Below, one piece after another: positions 51,151 through 59,316 of a stretch of 64,000 bases of DNA (its first letter is position 1; each line of letters starts with the position of its first letter). The position numbers and the translations under genes were made by a program. The stretch lies in contig CAMNFS010000003.1 in assembly GCA_946537255.1 (NCBI GenBank), forward strand, positions 1-64,000, read 5' to 3'. This stretch comes from an uncultured Erysipelotrichaceae bacterium (GTDB lineage: Bacteria > Bacillota_I > Bacilli_A > Erysipelotrichales > Erysipelotrichaceae). Under the pieces are notes generated by a model. It was not told the DNA's origin. It saw nothing but the letters and a program-made list of their open reading frames with translations, and searched no databases.

Positions 51151-52270
51151 GGTTTATTTTGACTCTGCCGGCACAACCGATGTTTCGCCGGATGTCCTGA
51201 AAACCTATGAATCCCTGCTGGAAACATATTTCGCCAACAGCGAATCCCTGTATGAGGAAGGCAGTGAAGTGCATCGTATGATGGAAAAAGCCCGCGCCGC
51301 GACAGCCGGGCTTTTAGGTGTTTCACCGCATGAGATTTTATTCACCTCCGGAAGCAGCGAAAGCAACTCCATGGCCATCAAGGGTGTATGTTTTGCGGAT
51401 ATGAGCAGAAAGCATCTGATCACCTCATGCATTGAACACAGCAGTGTTCTGAATGCCTGCCGGCAGATGGAACGGGTATTCGGTTATGATGTGACCTATC
51501 TGCCGGTGGATCAAAACGGGCGGGTGAGGATTTCTGATCTGCGGAATGCGATCCGTAAGGATACGGTTCTGGTTTCGATCATGCATGTCAATAATGAAGT
51601 CGGATCCATCCAGCCGATAGAGGAAATTGCCCGTATTGTCAAAACGGAGAGTGACGCGCTGTTCCATACGGATCTCACACAGTCGGCAGGGAAGATTCCG
51701 TTTGATCTGAGAAATATCGATCTTGCGTCGGTATCCGCGCATAAGCTGCATGGACTCAAGGGCAGCGGGATTCTCATGAAGAAGGGATATGTCCCGATGG
51801 AACCTCTGATTTCCGGAGGCGAACAGGAATTCGGTCTTCGAGGCGGCACGGCCAATGCCTGTGCGGATATGGTGTTTGCCAAAACACTGCGTCTTGCGAT
51901 GGAACAGCAGCCTGCTTTTGCGACTCATACAGGCAGACTGAACCAGAGGCTGAGAAGCGGATTACGCGCCATGGAAGGGATCGAGTTCAACAGTCCTGAG
52001 GACGCATTGCCCTGTATAGTGAATTTTTCCTGTGAGGCAATTCCAAGCGAAGTCATGCAGAATGCACTGAACGCTCAGGGGTTCATGGTAAGCGCCCGTT
52101 CCACCTGCGAAAGCAATTCAAGCAATCCAAGCCATGTTCTGTCTGCCATGGGGTTCTCTGACCGCCGGGCCAGCACATGCATTCGGATTTCGCTGGGAAT
52201 GGAAAATACGGAATCGGATATTGACCGGTTCCTGGAAGTACTGAAGGAGATTATCAGACAGTATGGCTGA
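51140..52270 (+). CDS. NifS/IscS-type cysteine desulfurase (ThiI partner)
   Basis: 376 aa class-V aminotransferase-fold enzyme. YFDSAGTTDVSPDVL, SGSSESNSMAIKG, IEHSSVLNACRQM, the PLP Lys in VSAHKLHGLKGSGIL, and the active Cys in STCESNSSNPSHVLSAM are intact. The start is the GTG at 51140, 11 nt inside ezrA, with CGGGAG upstream. It overlaps thiI by 8 nt, so its sulfur is very probably handed to ThiI for 4-thiouridine in tRNA, distinct from the SufS at 15109. Confidence 0.93.
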   Translation: MKRRVYFDSAGTTDVSPDVLKTYESLLETYFANSESLYEEGSEVHRMMEKARAATAGLLGVSPHEILFTSGSSESNSMAIKGVCFADMSRKHLITSCIEHSSVLNACRQMERVFGYDVTYLPVDQNGRVRISDLRNAIRKDTVLVSIMHVNNEVGSIQPIEEIARIVKTESDALFHTDLTQSAGKIPFDLRNIDLASVSAHKLHGLKGSGILMKKGYVPMEPLISGGEQEFGLRGGTANACADMVFAKTLRLAMEQQPAFATHTGRLNQRLRSGLRAMEGIEFNSPEDALPCIVNFSCEAIPSEVMQNALNAQGFMVSARSTCESNSSNPSHVLSAMGFSDRRASTCIRISLGMENTESDIDRFLEVLKEIIRQYG

Positions 52271-53450
52271 ATACAACACAATTCTCATCCGTTACGGAGA
52301 GCTGACAACCAAAGGAAAAAACCGGAAGGATTTTATCCGCAAGCTGGATCAGAACATTCGATACATGCTGAAGGAATATGCACAACTGCAGTTTCAGAGA
52401 GGCTATGACCGGTATTACATTGTTCTCAATGGCCAGGATCCATCGCCGGTGTGCGAGAAACTGAAGAAAGTATTCGGTATTTCTTCGTTTTCGCTGAGTG
52501 AGCGGGTGGACTCGGACCTCGATGTCATTACCGCCCGGTGTCTGGAAATAGCGAAAGCATCCAGCGCTTCCACGTTTAAGATGATTTCGCGCCGTCATGA
52601 CAAATCCTTTCCGATGAAATCCGACGGAATCAACCGGCATGTGGCCGGAGTGATTCTTGAGAATACGGATCTGAAGGTGGATGTACATCATCCCGGACTG
52701 GAGATCAGGGTTGAGGTACATGAATACGATACCTATCTGATGAGTGAAAAGATACCCGGCGCCGGCGGCTATCCTTCCGGAATCAACGGAAAGGTGCTGC
52801 TGATGCTCTCTGGCGGAATTGATTCTCCGGTTGCGGCATATGAATTAATGAAACGCGGTCTTGATGTGGAAGCGGTTCACTTCGCGAGTCCTCCGTATAC
52901 CAGTGACAACGCAAAGCAGAAGGTGCTGGATCTTGCGGCCATGATGAGTGAATACAACCAGGGCAGGATGCGGGTCCATATGGTGAATTTTACCGAACTG
53001 CAGCTTGCGATCTATAAGGCAGCCGGGGATCCCTATGCGATCACCCTGATGCGCCGGATGATGGTGCGGCTTGCCCAGCGGATCGCGGAAACGAACAAGT
53101 GTCTTGCGATCGGGACCGGGGAAAGCCTTGGTCAGGTGGCTTCACAGACACTCGAAAGCATTGCCTGCATCAATTCGGTCATTTCCATTCCGGTGCTTCG
53201 GCCGCTCATCTGCATGGATAAGGTGGAGATCATCGACAGGGCCCGCCGCATTGGAACCTATGAGACATCCATTCTTCCGTATGAAGACTGCTGTACGATA
53301 TTTGATCCGAAGAATCCTGTCACAAAACCGGTCATAAAAAAAGCGGAACAGTACGAATCACGGTTCGCATATGATGATATGATAGGAAAAGCACTGGCGG
53401 AGGCTGAAACCATTACGGTACATCCGCCGGTAAAAGAGTCGTTTCTCTGA
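52263..53450 (+). CDS. thiI: tRNA 4-thiouridine synthase ThiI
   Basis: 395 aa. N-terminal ferredoxin-like and THUMP domains (ILIRYGELTTKGKNRKDF, VDVHHPGLEIRVEVHEYDTY) then the PP-loop LLMLSGGIDSPVAAYELMKR, with TGESLGQVASQTLESIACIN and PYEDCCTIFDPKNPVTKP. It adenylates U8 and inserts sulfur. The C-terminal rhodanese domain is absent, as in most Firmicutes, where a partner NifS gene supplies sulfur directly. Confidence 0.96.
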   Translation: MAEYNTILIRYGELTTKGKNRKDFIRKLDQNIRYMLKEYAQLQFQRGYDRYYIVLNGQDPSPVCEKLKKVFGISSFSLSERVDSDLDVITARCLEIAKASSASTFKMISRRHDKSFPMKSDGINRHVAGVILENTDLKVDVHHPGLEIRVEVHEYDTYLMSEKIPGAGGYPSGINGKVLLMLSGGIDSPVAAYELMKRGLDVEAVHFASPPYTSDNAKQKVLDLAAMMSEYNQGRMRVHMVNFTELQLAIYKAAGDPYAITLMRRMMVRLAQRIAETNKCLAIGTGESLGQVASQTLESIACINSVISIPVLRPLICMDKVEIIDRARRIGTYETSILPYEDCCTIFDPKNPVTKPVIKKAEQYESRFAYDDMIGKALAEAETITVHPPVKESFL

Positions 53451-53471
53451 AGAAAAAGAGGTGGTGGAAAT

Positions 53472-53720
53472 ATGGGTCTTTTACGCCGGCATGATAACAA
53501 TATCGCGCTCGCATTTGAACGGGTCATGGAATATGGCAAGACAGAAACAGAAAAGGAGTTTGTCGACAGTCTGAATCTGATTACCAATGAAGTTGCCAAA
53601 AGCGATGATTATTCTACAAATGAAAAACTGAAAATCTATGAACTTCTGACAATTATTGCCAACTGTTCCGCAAGGGACCGCACCCGTTATGCCAAAAAAC
53701 TGATCCGGGTTCTGCGTTAG
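53472..53720 (+). CDS. Small conserved-looking protein, unknown
   Basis: 82 aa. It starts MGLLRRHDNNIALAFERVME and ends RYAKKLIRVLR. Charged, probably helical, without Cys pairs or a transmembrane segment. AGAGGTGGTGG is just upstream, so translation is well supported. It follows thiI by 21 nt and is followed by a terminator, so it is the last gene of the ezrA-thiI transcript. I do not recognise the family. Confidence 0.65.
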   Translation: MGLLRRHDNNIALAFERVMEYGKTETEKEFVDSLNLITNEVAKSDDYSTNEKLKIYELLTIIANCSARDRTRYAKKLIRVLR

Positions 53721-53764
53721 GCGTCCCGGCTGGTTGAGAGCGGTTTTTTGATTATTGTTTCACG

Positions 53765-53789
53765 CACCTGGAGAAATCCAGGTGTTTTT
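53765..53789 (+). terminator. Terminator after the ezrA-thiI operon
   Basis: CACCTGGA-GAAA-TCCAGGTG is an eight-base perfect stem, followed by TTTTTA. Confidence 0.92.
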
Positions 53790-53801
53790 ACATGGGCTGT
53801 T

Positions 53802-53882
53802 GAGAATCGATATACAGGAAAACCTTAATGACAGGAAATTGCTGAGTCAAAGAGTATCTAGATTCGATATATACTGAAAACA
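53802..53882. repeat. Two imperfect direct repeats before the sugar kinase
   Basis: AGAATCGATATACAGGAAAA (from 53802) and AGATTCGATATATACTGAAAA (from 53860) are 58 bases apart. They may be repressor sites for the kinase gene. Confidence 0.4.
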
Positions 53883-53934
53883 GTCAGTTTCATTCAGCTT
53901 TCAGAAAGCATGGATGGAAAGGAAGGAGACAGGC

Positions 53935-54864
53935 ATGATTTATACTGTGACACTGAATCCCGCACTGGATTATGTCATCCAGGTTGATCACTTCCAGCCC
54001 GGCAGGATCAACCGGAACCGGAAGGAAAACATTTTCTTCGGAGGCAAGGGAATCAATGTTTCCTGTATTCTCAATGAACTGGGGGTGAAAAGCACTGCCC
54101 TTGGGTTTATTGCCGGCTTTACCGGAAGAAGTCTTCGCGACGGCCTGAAGAACATGGGGATTACTGCTGACTTTACGGAAGTAAGGGAAGGCATGACAAG
54201 AATCAACGTGAAGATGAAATCCGATGAGGAAACAGAAATCAACGGCATGGGCCCGCTGATTACGGAATCGGATTTTGTGCAGATGAAGGAGAAAATCAGA
54301 ACCCTTCGGAAGCAGGATATTCTGATCCTGTCCGGCAGTATTCCTTCCTGCATGGACAGTGATGCCTATGAAAGGATCATTGAATGTCTGCAGGAGCCAG
54401 CCTGTCTGATCGTGGACGCGGAAAAGAATCTGCTTCTGCCCATTCTGAAATACCGTCCGTTTCTGATCAAGCCGAATACGATCGAGTTGGAAGAGATCTC
54501 CGGAAAGAAACTGAATACAACTGAGGAAATTGTTCTGCAGGCCCGCAGGCTTCAGGCAATGGGCGCAAGGAATGTACTGGTTTCCCGGGCGAAGGAAGGG
54601 GCTGTGCTGATTGAGGAATCCGGAAGAGTGATCTTTCAGGATGCGGCCCATGGCACCGTTGTCAATTCCGTCGGTGCCGGGGATTCCATGGTGGCAGGGT
54701 TTCTTGCCGGCTGGATACAGACAGGGGACAGCGCGTATGCCCTGAAGCTTGGTACTGCCTGCGGCGGGGCCACCGCGTTTCATACCGGGCTTGCAGAAAG
54801 AAATGAGATTGAGGAAGTGCTCGCCTCACTCAAAGAATATGAAGTGCAGAAAAAAAGAGGCTGA
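53935..54864 (+). CDS. PfkB-type phosphosugar kinase (1-phosphofructokinase-like)
   Basis: 309 aa from the ATG with GGAAGGAGACAGGC upstream. MIYTVTLNPALDYVIQVDHF and FFGGKGINVSCILNELG are typical of the FruK/LacC branch; the C-terminal VNSVGAGDSMVAGFLAG is the pfkB catalytic Asp motif. It phosphorylates fructose-1-phosphate or tagatose-6-phosphate; the choice cannot be made here because no PTS or lac genes are next to it. It has its own long upstream region with two direct repeats. It converges with tetR. Confidence 0.9.
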   Translation: MIYTVTLNPALDYVIQVDHFQPGRINRNRKENIFFGGKGINVSCILNELGVKSTALGFIAGFTGRSLRDGLKNMGITADFTEVREGMTRINVKMKSDEETEINGMGPLITESDFVQMKEKIRTLRKQDILILSGSIPSCMDSDAYERIIECLQEPACLIVDAEKNLLLPILKYRPFLIKPNTIELEEISGKKLNTTEEIVLQARRLQAMGARNVLVSRAKEGAVLIEESGRVIFQDAAHGTVVNSVGAGDSMVAGFLAGWIQTGDSAYALKLGTACGGATAFHTGLAERNEIEEVLASLKEYEVQKKRG

Positions 54865-54893
54865 CAAATCCCGATGAACCATATATTCCTGAT

Positions 54894-55487
54894 TCATGCG
54901 TCAGGAAAGGATGACTGAATGATGGAATAGAGAACCGGCCGCATTTCCTGAATGGAAGAAGGGTCGTGCTCCACAATTGCGTCGTAGGAAACAGAAATGA
55001 TCATCGCGATCATGCAGTAGATTCTGAGAAGTACGGTTTCTGTTGTAAGACCGGCAGACAGGGCATAGTTCTGTACGGTTTCAAGACCGGGAATCCGGTC
55101 CTTTTCCTGTGCGAATGAAAACTGATCGGCACGGATCGGCCAGACAAAATCCCGGTGTATGAAGCGGATCAGGTCTATGTCTTCCTCAAACCGAAGGATG
55201 ACAAAATCCGCCATCCGGATCAGGTTTTCACAGAAGTGCGGACTCCGCACCTGATTCATATGGGCGAAGGAATCATTCAGCAATTGAAAGGTCAGTTTCT
55301 GATTCAGAGCCCTCGCGATGTCTTCCTTGTCACGGAAGTAGAGATAGAAGGTTCCTTTGGCAACGGAGGCCATTCTGCAGATTTCCGCGATGCTGGTATT
55401 GGAAATGCCCTGTTTTGTGAAACAGGCATATGCGGAATTCAGCAGCTTCTGACGTTTTTCATTCTTCTTTTTTTCTATCAGTCCCAT
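54894..55487 (-). CDS. TetR/AcrR family transcriptional regulator
   Basis: 197 aa. The N-terminal helix-turn-helix KLLNSAYACFTKQGISNTSI and AEICRMASVAKGTFYLYFRD are textbook TetR text; the remainder is the variable ligand-binding domain. GGTGGATCAGGG precedes the ATG. The metallophosphoesterase gene ends 16 bases upstream on the same strand, so the two form an operon. Its target is not known; there are no matching dyads I could identify with confidence. Confidence 0.92.
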   Translation of the reverse strand: MGLIEKKKNEKRQKLLNSAYACFTKQGISNTSIAEICRMASVAKGTFYLYFRDKEDIARALNQKLTFQLLNDSFAHMNQVRSPHFCENLIRMADFVILRFEEDIDLIRFIHRDFVWPIRADQFSFAQEKDRIPGLETVQNYALSAGLTTETVLLRIYCMIAMIISVSYDAIVEHDPSSIQEMRPVLYSIIQSSFPDA

Positions 55488-55503
55488 CCCTGATCCACCT
55501 GTT

Positions 55504-56385
55504 TTATTCTTCGCTCATCGCTTTATGACGGAGCCGGTAGAGAACTACTTCGGCACCGGCAAGAAACCGGACATCTTCTTCCGTTGTTCCGACTCCGTTG
55601 GAGATATCAAGCGTGAAAAGATCCCGTATGCTGTGCTTGCCGCGGAAGTACCCTTCCGCCATCGGCGGTGTGTAGAGTGCACCGAACAGCCAGTATGCCT
55701 GACCGCCATGACTGTGGCCGCTGATCATATAGTCCGTGAGATCCACCGGAACATCGTCCGCAAGATCCGGGGTATGACTGATGACGATGTTGTAAGTGGC
55801 ACGGCTGACATTGGCGAACGCGGTGTCCATATCCACGTGTCCGCCCAGCCCGCTGTCCAGACCGGTCAGCGTGACGGATCCGCTTCCGCAGTTTCTCAGC
55901 AGAACGCTTTGATTGGTCAGTACTTCAAAATCACTTTCATAAAGAATGTAGCGGACATAATCCGGCATATCCGCTGACTGATAGTCAAAGTCACCGAGCA
56001 CCGCAAACTTGCCGAGGGGAGCTTTCAGTTCCTTCAGGATGCTGATGAGTTCCTGTGTATTGGATTCACTGATGCGCTCGGGGCTTTGATCATAGAGATC
56101 TCCTCCGAAGATAATGACATCGGCACTGAGTTCATTGATGGTATTTACGAGTTTTCTCAGCCGCTCCTGTTTCATGAAATGCAGATAATCCAGATCACTG
56201 AAATAGGCGATGGAGATGTTGTCCATCTGGTCCGGAATGAAGACGGAATTCAGAGTTTCATAGCGGATGGTATAGCGGGATGGGGCTGCGTACCAGGCGT
56301 CATAATACAATGAAAGCGCAATCCCTGCCGTCAGGATCAGAATCATAAGTATTCGGATCAGCACCCGTTTTACCTTGTCTTCCAT
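55504..56385 (-). CDS. Membrane-anchored calcineurin-like metallophosphoesterase with altered motifs
   Basis: 293 aa with one N-terminal transmembrane helix (VLIRILMILILTAGIALSL). Phosphoesterase motifs: FSDLDYLHF where the family has D-x-H, GGDLYDQSP (intact), LGDFDYQ where the family has GNHD/E, ISHTPD (intact) and ISGHSHGGQ (intact). It resembles YkuE-type enzymes that face outward, but the first-motif His and the GNHD His are not in their usual places. Activity is doubtful, or the metal site is different. It shares an operon with tetR and is divergent from the HAD gene. Confidence 0.8.
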   Translation of the reverse strand: MEDKVKRVLIRILMILILTAGIALSLYYDAWYAAPSRYTIRYETLNSVFIPDQMDNISIAYFSDLDYLHFMKQERLRKLVNTINELSADVIIFGGDLYDQSPERISESNTQELISILKELKAPLGKFAVLGDFDYQSADMPDYVRYILYESDFEVLTNQSVLLRNCGSGSVTLTGLDSGLGGHVDMDTAFANVSRATYNIVISHTPDLADDVPVDLTDYMISGHSHGGQAYWLFGALYTPPMAEGYFRGKHSIRDLFTLDISNGVGTTEEDVRFLAGAEVVLYRLRHKAMSEE

Positions 56386-56406
56386 TGGTTCTAATCATAC
56401 AGGCAA

Positions 56407-56415
56407 TGTTATAAT
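56407..56415 (+). promoter_or_regulatory. Extended -10 promoter of the HAD gene
   Basis: TGTTATAAT is a TGn-extended consensus -10 box, 17 bases before the ATG; AAGGACAGG lies in between. Confidence 0.6.
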
Positions 56416-56432
56416 TTCTTCAAGGACAGGAT

Positions 56433-57188
56433 ATGATTTACTTTTTCTCACTGGATTCTCTTTTTGAAAGCACGCTTCCGGTACTCGGCGCCGTGGATAT
56501 GATCCGCACCCTGGTTCAGCATCAGGAGCGTTTTCTGATCATTACGGACAAGGCGAACCGATCCCGCCGGCAGCTGGCCCAGTATCTTTATGATGCCGGT
56601 TTTCCGTTGCTTTATGACGAGATGTTCTATACGTCTACGATGGCGGCTGTGGATGCGGTGCGCCGCAATTATCCGGAACTTTCCCGGGCCTGCTACATCG
56701 GCAATGAAGCCCTTGGCAATACGCTTCGGGAAGGAGGATTTGTCATCGATCTGAAACAGGCCGACTGGCTGTTCATCGGCAGTAACCGGAACGCGGCTTA
56801 CCGGGATTACTGTGACGGACTGTCTCTTGTTCTGAATGGCGCAACCATGATTTCCGTCAATGATGATGTGCTGGAAACAGTCAATGGGCAGCCCTGCATC
56901 GGCACTGGCGCTGTTGTCACCATGCTCGAGGCTGCAAGCGGCAAGCGCGCCCTGCATGCCGGCTGGCCCGCACCTCTGCTTCTGAGGAAGGCATCCAGAT
57001 ATATGGGCTGTGAAGAGGAAGATGTGCTGTTTGTTTCAGACCGCTATCAGGAAGAAATCCTGCCGGCGGGAAAGGCAGGATTCAAAACGGTATTTATTGT
57101 GGGTGATCAGAATATGACAGAGGATCTGCGGGATCTGGAAATCCAGCCGGATTATATTGTTGAGAATCTCAAGGGCCTGCTAAAATGA
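56433..57188 (+). CDS. NagD-like HAD-family protein, probably inactive
   Basis: 251 aa with the layout of the HAD-IIA (NagD/pNPPase) family: LGAVDMIRTLVQHQERFLII, ADWLFIGSNRNAAYRDYCDG, the cap-domain SVNDDV and IGTGAVVTMLEAASG. The catalytic residues are gone, though. Motif I reads FFSLDSLF in place of FDLDGTL (nucleophile Asp to Ser). Motif III reads GWPAP instead of GKP (Lys to Trp). Motif IV reads SDRYQEEI instead of GDRxxTDI. The fold is evidently kept over 251 residues with no stop or frameshift, so a binding or regulatory role is more likely than decay. It overlaps the C26 gene by 9 nt in convergent orientation. Confidence 0.8.
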   Translation: MIYFFSLDSLFESTLPVLGAVDMIRTLVQHQERFLIITDKANRSRRQLAQYLYDAGFPLLYDEMFYTSTMAAVDAVRRNYPELSRACYIGNEALGNTLREGGFVIDLKQADWLFIGSNRNAAYRDYCDGLSLVLNGATMISVNDDVLETVNGQPCIGTGAVVTMLEAASGKRALHAGWPAPLLLRKASRYMGCEEEDVLFVSDRYQEEILPAGKAGFKTVFIVGDQNMTEDLRDLEIQPDYIVENLKGLLK

Positions 57189-57899
57189 GCGGCAGTCATT
57201 GAGAAACAGTTTTGCAAGGGCAATCATTTTCGAATCCTTCTGCAGCCGCTCCGGATGCCATTGAACCGCCAGGATGCGGTTTTTTTCAATTCCTTCTATA
57301 ATACCGTCGCTGCTGTAGGCGGATACCGTAAAGCCAGGCGCCGGGGTATCAATTGCCTGATGATGAAAGCTGTTGACAGTGCAGGTACTGCCGAAGAGTC
57401 CGTACATCCGGGTTCCCTGAACCAGATGAACCGAATGAGAAGTATCATAGTCGCCTTTCTGTGGCTTTAACCTGCGTTGATTATGTTCGGTGTTCAGAAT
57501 GGAAGGAATATCCTGTATGAGATCTCCGCCGCAGGCGACATTGATCAATTGAATTCCCCGGCAGATGCCAAGAATCGGCTTGTTTACTTTTTCAAAGGCA
57601 TGAAACAGAAGCAGGTCGGATTCATCAAAGGCACTGTCCGCATAGACCGTTGTCGAGGGATCCTTTTCCTGATCGTAGAGAGAGGGCGAAAGATCCTCAC
57701 CGCCGGTGATGCAGAGCCCATCCAGAAGGGAAGCGTATGACTCTGCCTCCGAAGCGCTGAGTGTCGGCAGAATCATGCAGAGAATATCCGGATCCGCTGC
57801 CCGAAGATAACGGACGTAGTCCAGATTGTCATATACGGCGGGCTGTCCGTAGACCGTGGTTTCTCTTCCTGTCAGCCCGATCAGAAGTTTTCTGTTCAT
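57180..57899 (-). CDS. Class-I glutamine amidotransferase-like peptidase C26 (PuuD-like)
   Basis: 239 aa from the ATG at 57899, preceded by GGGAGGAACC. The open frame runs upstream without a better start. CITGGEDLSPSLY, KPILGICRGIQLINVACGGD (nucleophile Cys) and AVQWHPERLQKDS (His-Glu) are the C26 motifs. The family includes gamma-glutamyl-GABA hydrolase and related gamma-glutamyl hydrolases. The exact substrate cannot be told. It is transcribed alone and convergently with the HAD gene. Confidence 0.9.
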   Translation of the reverse strand: MNRKLLIGLTGRETTVYGQPAVYDNLDYVRYLRAADPDILCMILPTLSASEAESYASLLDGLCITGGEDLSPSLYDQEKDPSTTVYADSAFDESDLLLFHAFEKVNKPILGICRGIQLINVACGGDLIQDIPSILNTEHNQRRLKPQKGDYDTSHSVHLVQGTRMYGLFGSTCTVNSFHHQAIDTPAPGFTVSAYSSDGIIEGIEKNRILAVQWHPERLQKDSKMIALAKLFLNDCRSF

Positions 57900-58053
57900 A
57901 CCGGTTCCTCCCTGAATGCATCCTAGCATATCCTCACACATTGCGGAAGGAAAGCCGGAAATGCTATAATTCAGCATATTATCAGGAAAGGAAGGAACCG
58001 GATTTGGACGACAGTATACCGCTGCGGCAAGGAAAATGGAAAGGAGCAGGCCT

Positions 58054-59313
58054 GTGAATCTTTCGAATACTGCTCTGATTGTGATTCTCATCCTGCTGAT
58101 TCTTTTTTCAGGATTGTTTTCTGCTGTTGAAACCGCGTATTCCAGCGCCAGCAGAATCAGGCTCAAGGCGATGTCGGGCCATGACGCAAAGGCAGATGGG
58201 GTGCTGTCCATACTGGAGGATTACGACCGTTTCATTTCCGCGGTTCTGATCGGAAATAATATTGTCAATATTCTTGCGGCCACGCTCGCAACGGTTTATT
58301 TCACCCGGCTGTTTTCTGAGCAGGGAGCCGGAATCTCCACGGTTGTCATGACGTTTCTGGTTCTGATGTTCGGCGAAATCGCCCCCAAGACCATTGCCAA
58401 GAAGATGCCGGAATCCTTCGCGATGAAGACGCTGGGATTTGTACAGTTCTTTCAGTTTCTTCTGACTCCTCTGACCTGGATTTTTTCCGGATGGCAGTCG
58501 CTTGTCAGCCGGTTCGTCAAACCGGACAATGATGAAAGCGATATTTCCGATGAACTGATCACAATGGTGGATGAAGCGCAGAAGGAAGGCGATCTCAAAG
58601 CCCATGAATCGGATCTGATTTCCGCCGCGATTGAGTTCAATGACCTGGAAGTCCGTGATATTCTGACTCCTCGCGTCAACGTCGTTGCGGTCAGTATCAC
58701 CAGCAGCCTGGAGGAGGCAGAGAAGGTTTTCCGCAACAATTCCTATTCGCGTCTTCCGGTCTATGAAACAAATATTGATAATATTGTCGGCGTGATTCAT
58801 GAGAAGGATCTGTACAACCTGGTGATGACCAAAGAGCCAAGGCAGTCTCTGCGTCGGATTATCAAGCCGGTCATCTATACGAATGAGAACGTCAAGATCT
58901 TTACGCTGCTGAAGCAGCTGCAGTATGCCAAGCTTCATCTCGCCGTGGTTCTTGATGAATACGGCGGCACTGCCGGCATCATTACCATTGAGGATATCAT
59001 TGAGGAACTGGTCGGTGAGATCTATGACGAACATGACACCGTTCAGGAATACTATGAGCGGATCAATGATCATACATGGCTTGTGAAATGCAACGCGGAC
59101 ATTGATGACATGATGGAGCGCTTCGGGGTGGAATATGACGGGGATGAATACGATTTCATTACGGTCAGCGGCTGGGTGATTCATGAGCTGGACCGCATCC
59201 CTCAGGCAGGAGATACCTTTGACTACAAGAATCTTCATGTCACCGTCACCAAAGCCGATCAGCGGAAGGTCAATGAGATCAGGGTTGAGATACAGGATGC
59301 GGAAAAGGAGTAA
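58054..59313 (+). CDS. CNNM/CorC-type membrane protein with CBS pair
   Basis: 419 aa from the GTG at 58054, which has AAGGAG seven bases upstream; the ATG at 58036 lies ahead of that site. The N-terminal CNNM (DUF21) domain has three or four transmembrane helices with FSGLFSAVETAYSSASRIRL and LMFGEIAPKTIAKK. A CBS pair follows (ILTPRVNVVAVSITSSLEEA, GVIHEKDLY, AVVLDEYGGTAGIITIEDI), and then the CorC_HlyC transporter-associated domain. Such proteins are tied to Mg2+ or Co2+ efflux or to CorA function. The hemolysin name is historical. It is 3 nt before rsmE. Confidence 0.92.
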   Translation: MNLSNTALIVILILLILFSGLFSAVETAYSSASRIRLKAMSGHDAKADGVLSILEDYDRFISAVLIGNNIVNILAATLATVYFTRLFSEQGAGISTVVMTFLVLMFGEIAPKTIAKKMPESFAMKTLGFVQFFQFLLTPLTWIFSGWQSLVSRFVKPDNDESDISDELITMVDEAQKEGDLKAHESDLISAAIEFNDLEVRDILTPRVNVVAVSITSSLEEAEKVFRNNSYSRLPVYETNIDNIVGVIHEKDLYNLVMTKEPRQSLRRIIKPVIYTNENVKIFTLLKQLQYAKLHLAVVLDEYGGTAGIITIEDIIEELVGEIYDEHDTVQEYYERINDHTWLVKCNADIDDMMERFGVEYDGDEYDFITVSGWVIHELDRIPQAGDTFDYKNLHVTVTKADQRKVNEIRVEIQDAEKE

Positions 59314-59316
59314 TCC

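Noticed and set aside
53802-53882. The two repeats as the beginning of a CRISPR array
   Set aside because: Only two imperfect copies are present, with no third unit and no cas genes.
57900-58211. N-terminal extension of the C26 peptidase frame
   Set aside because: The ATG at 57899 has a strong GGGAGGAACC site and begins at the family's normal N-terminus; the extension is antisense to the CNNM gene.
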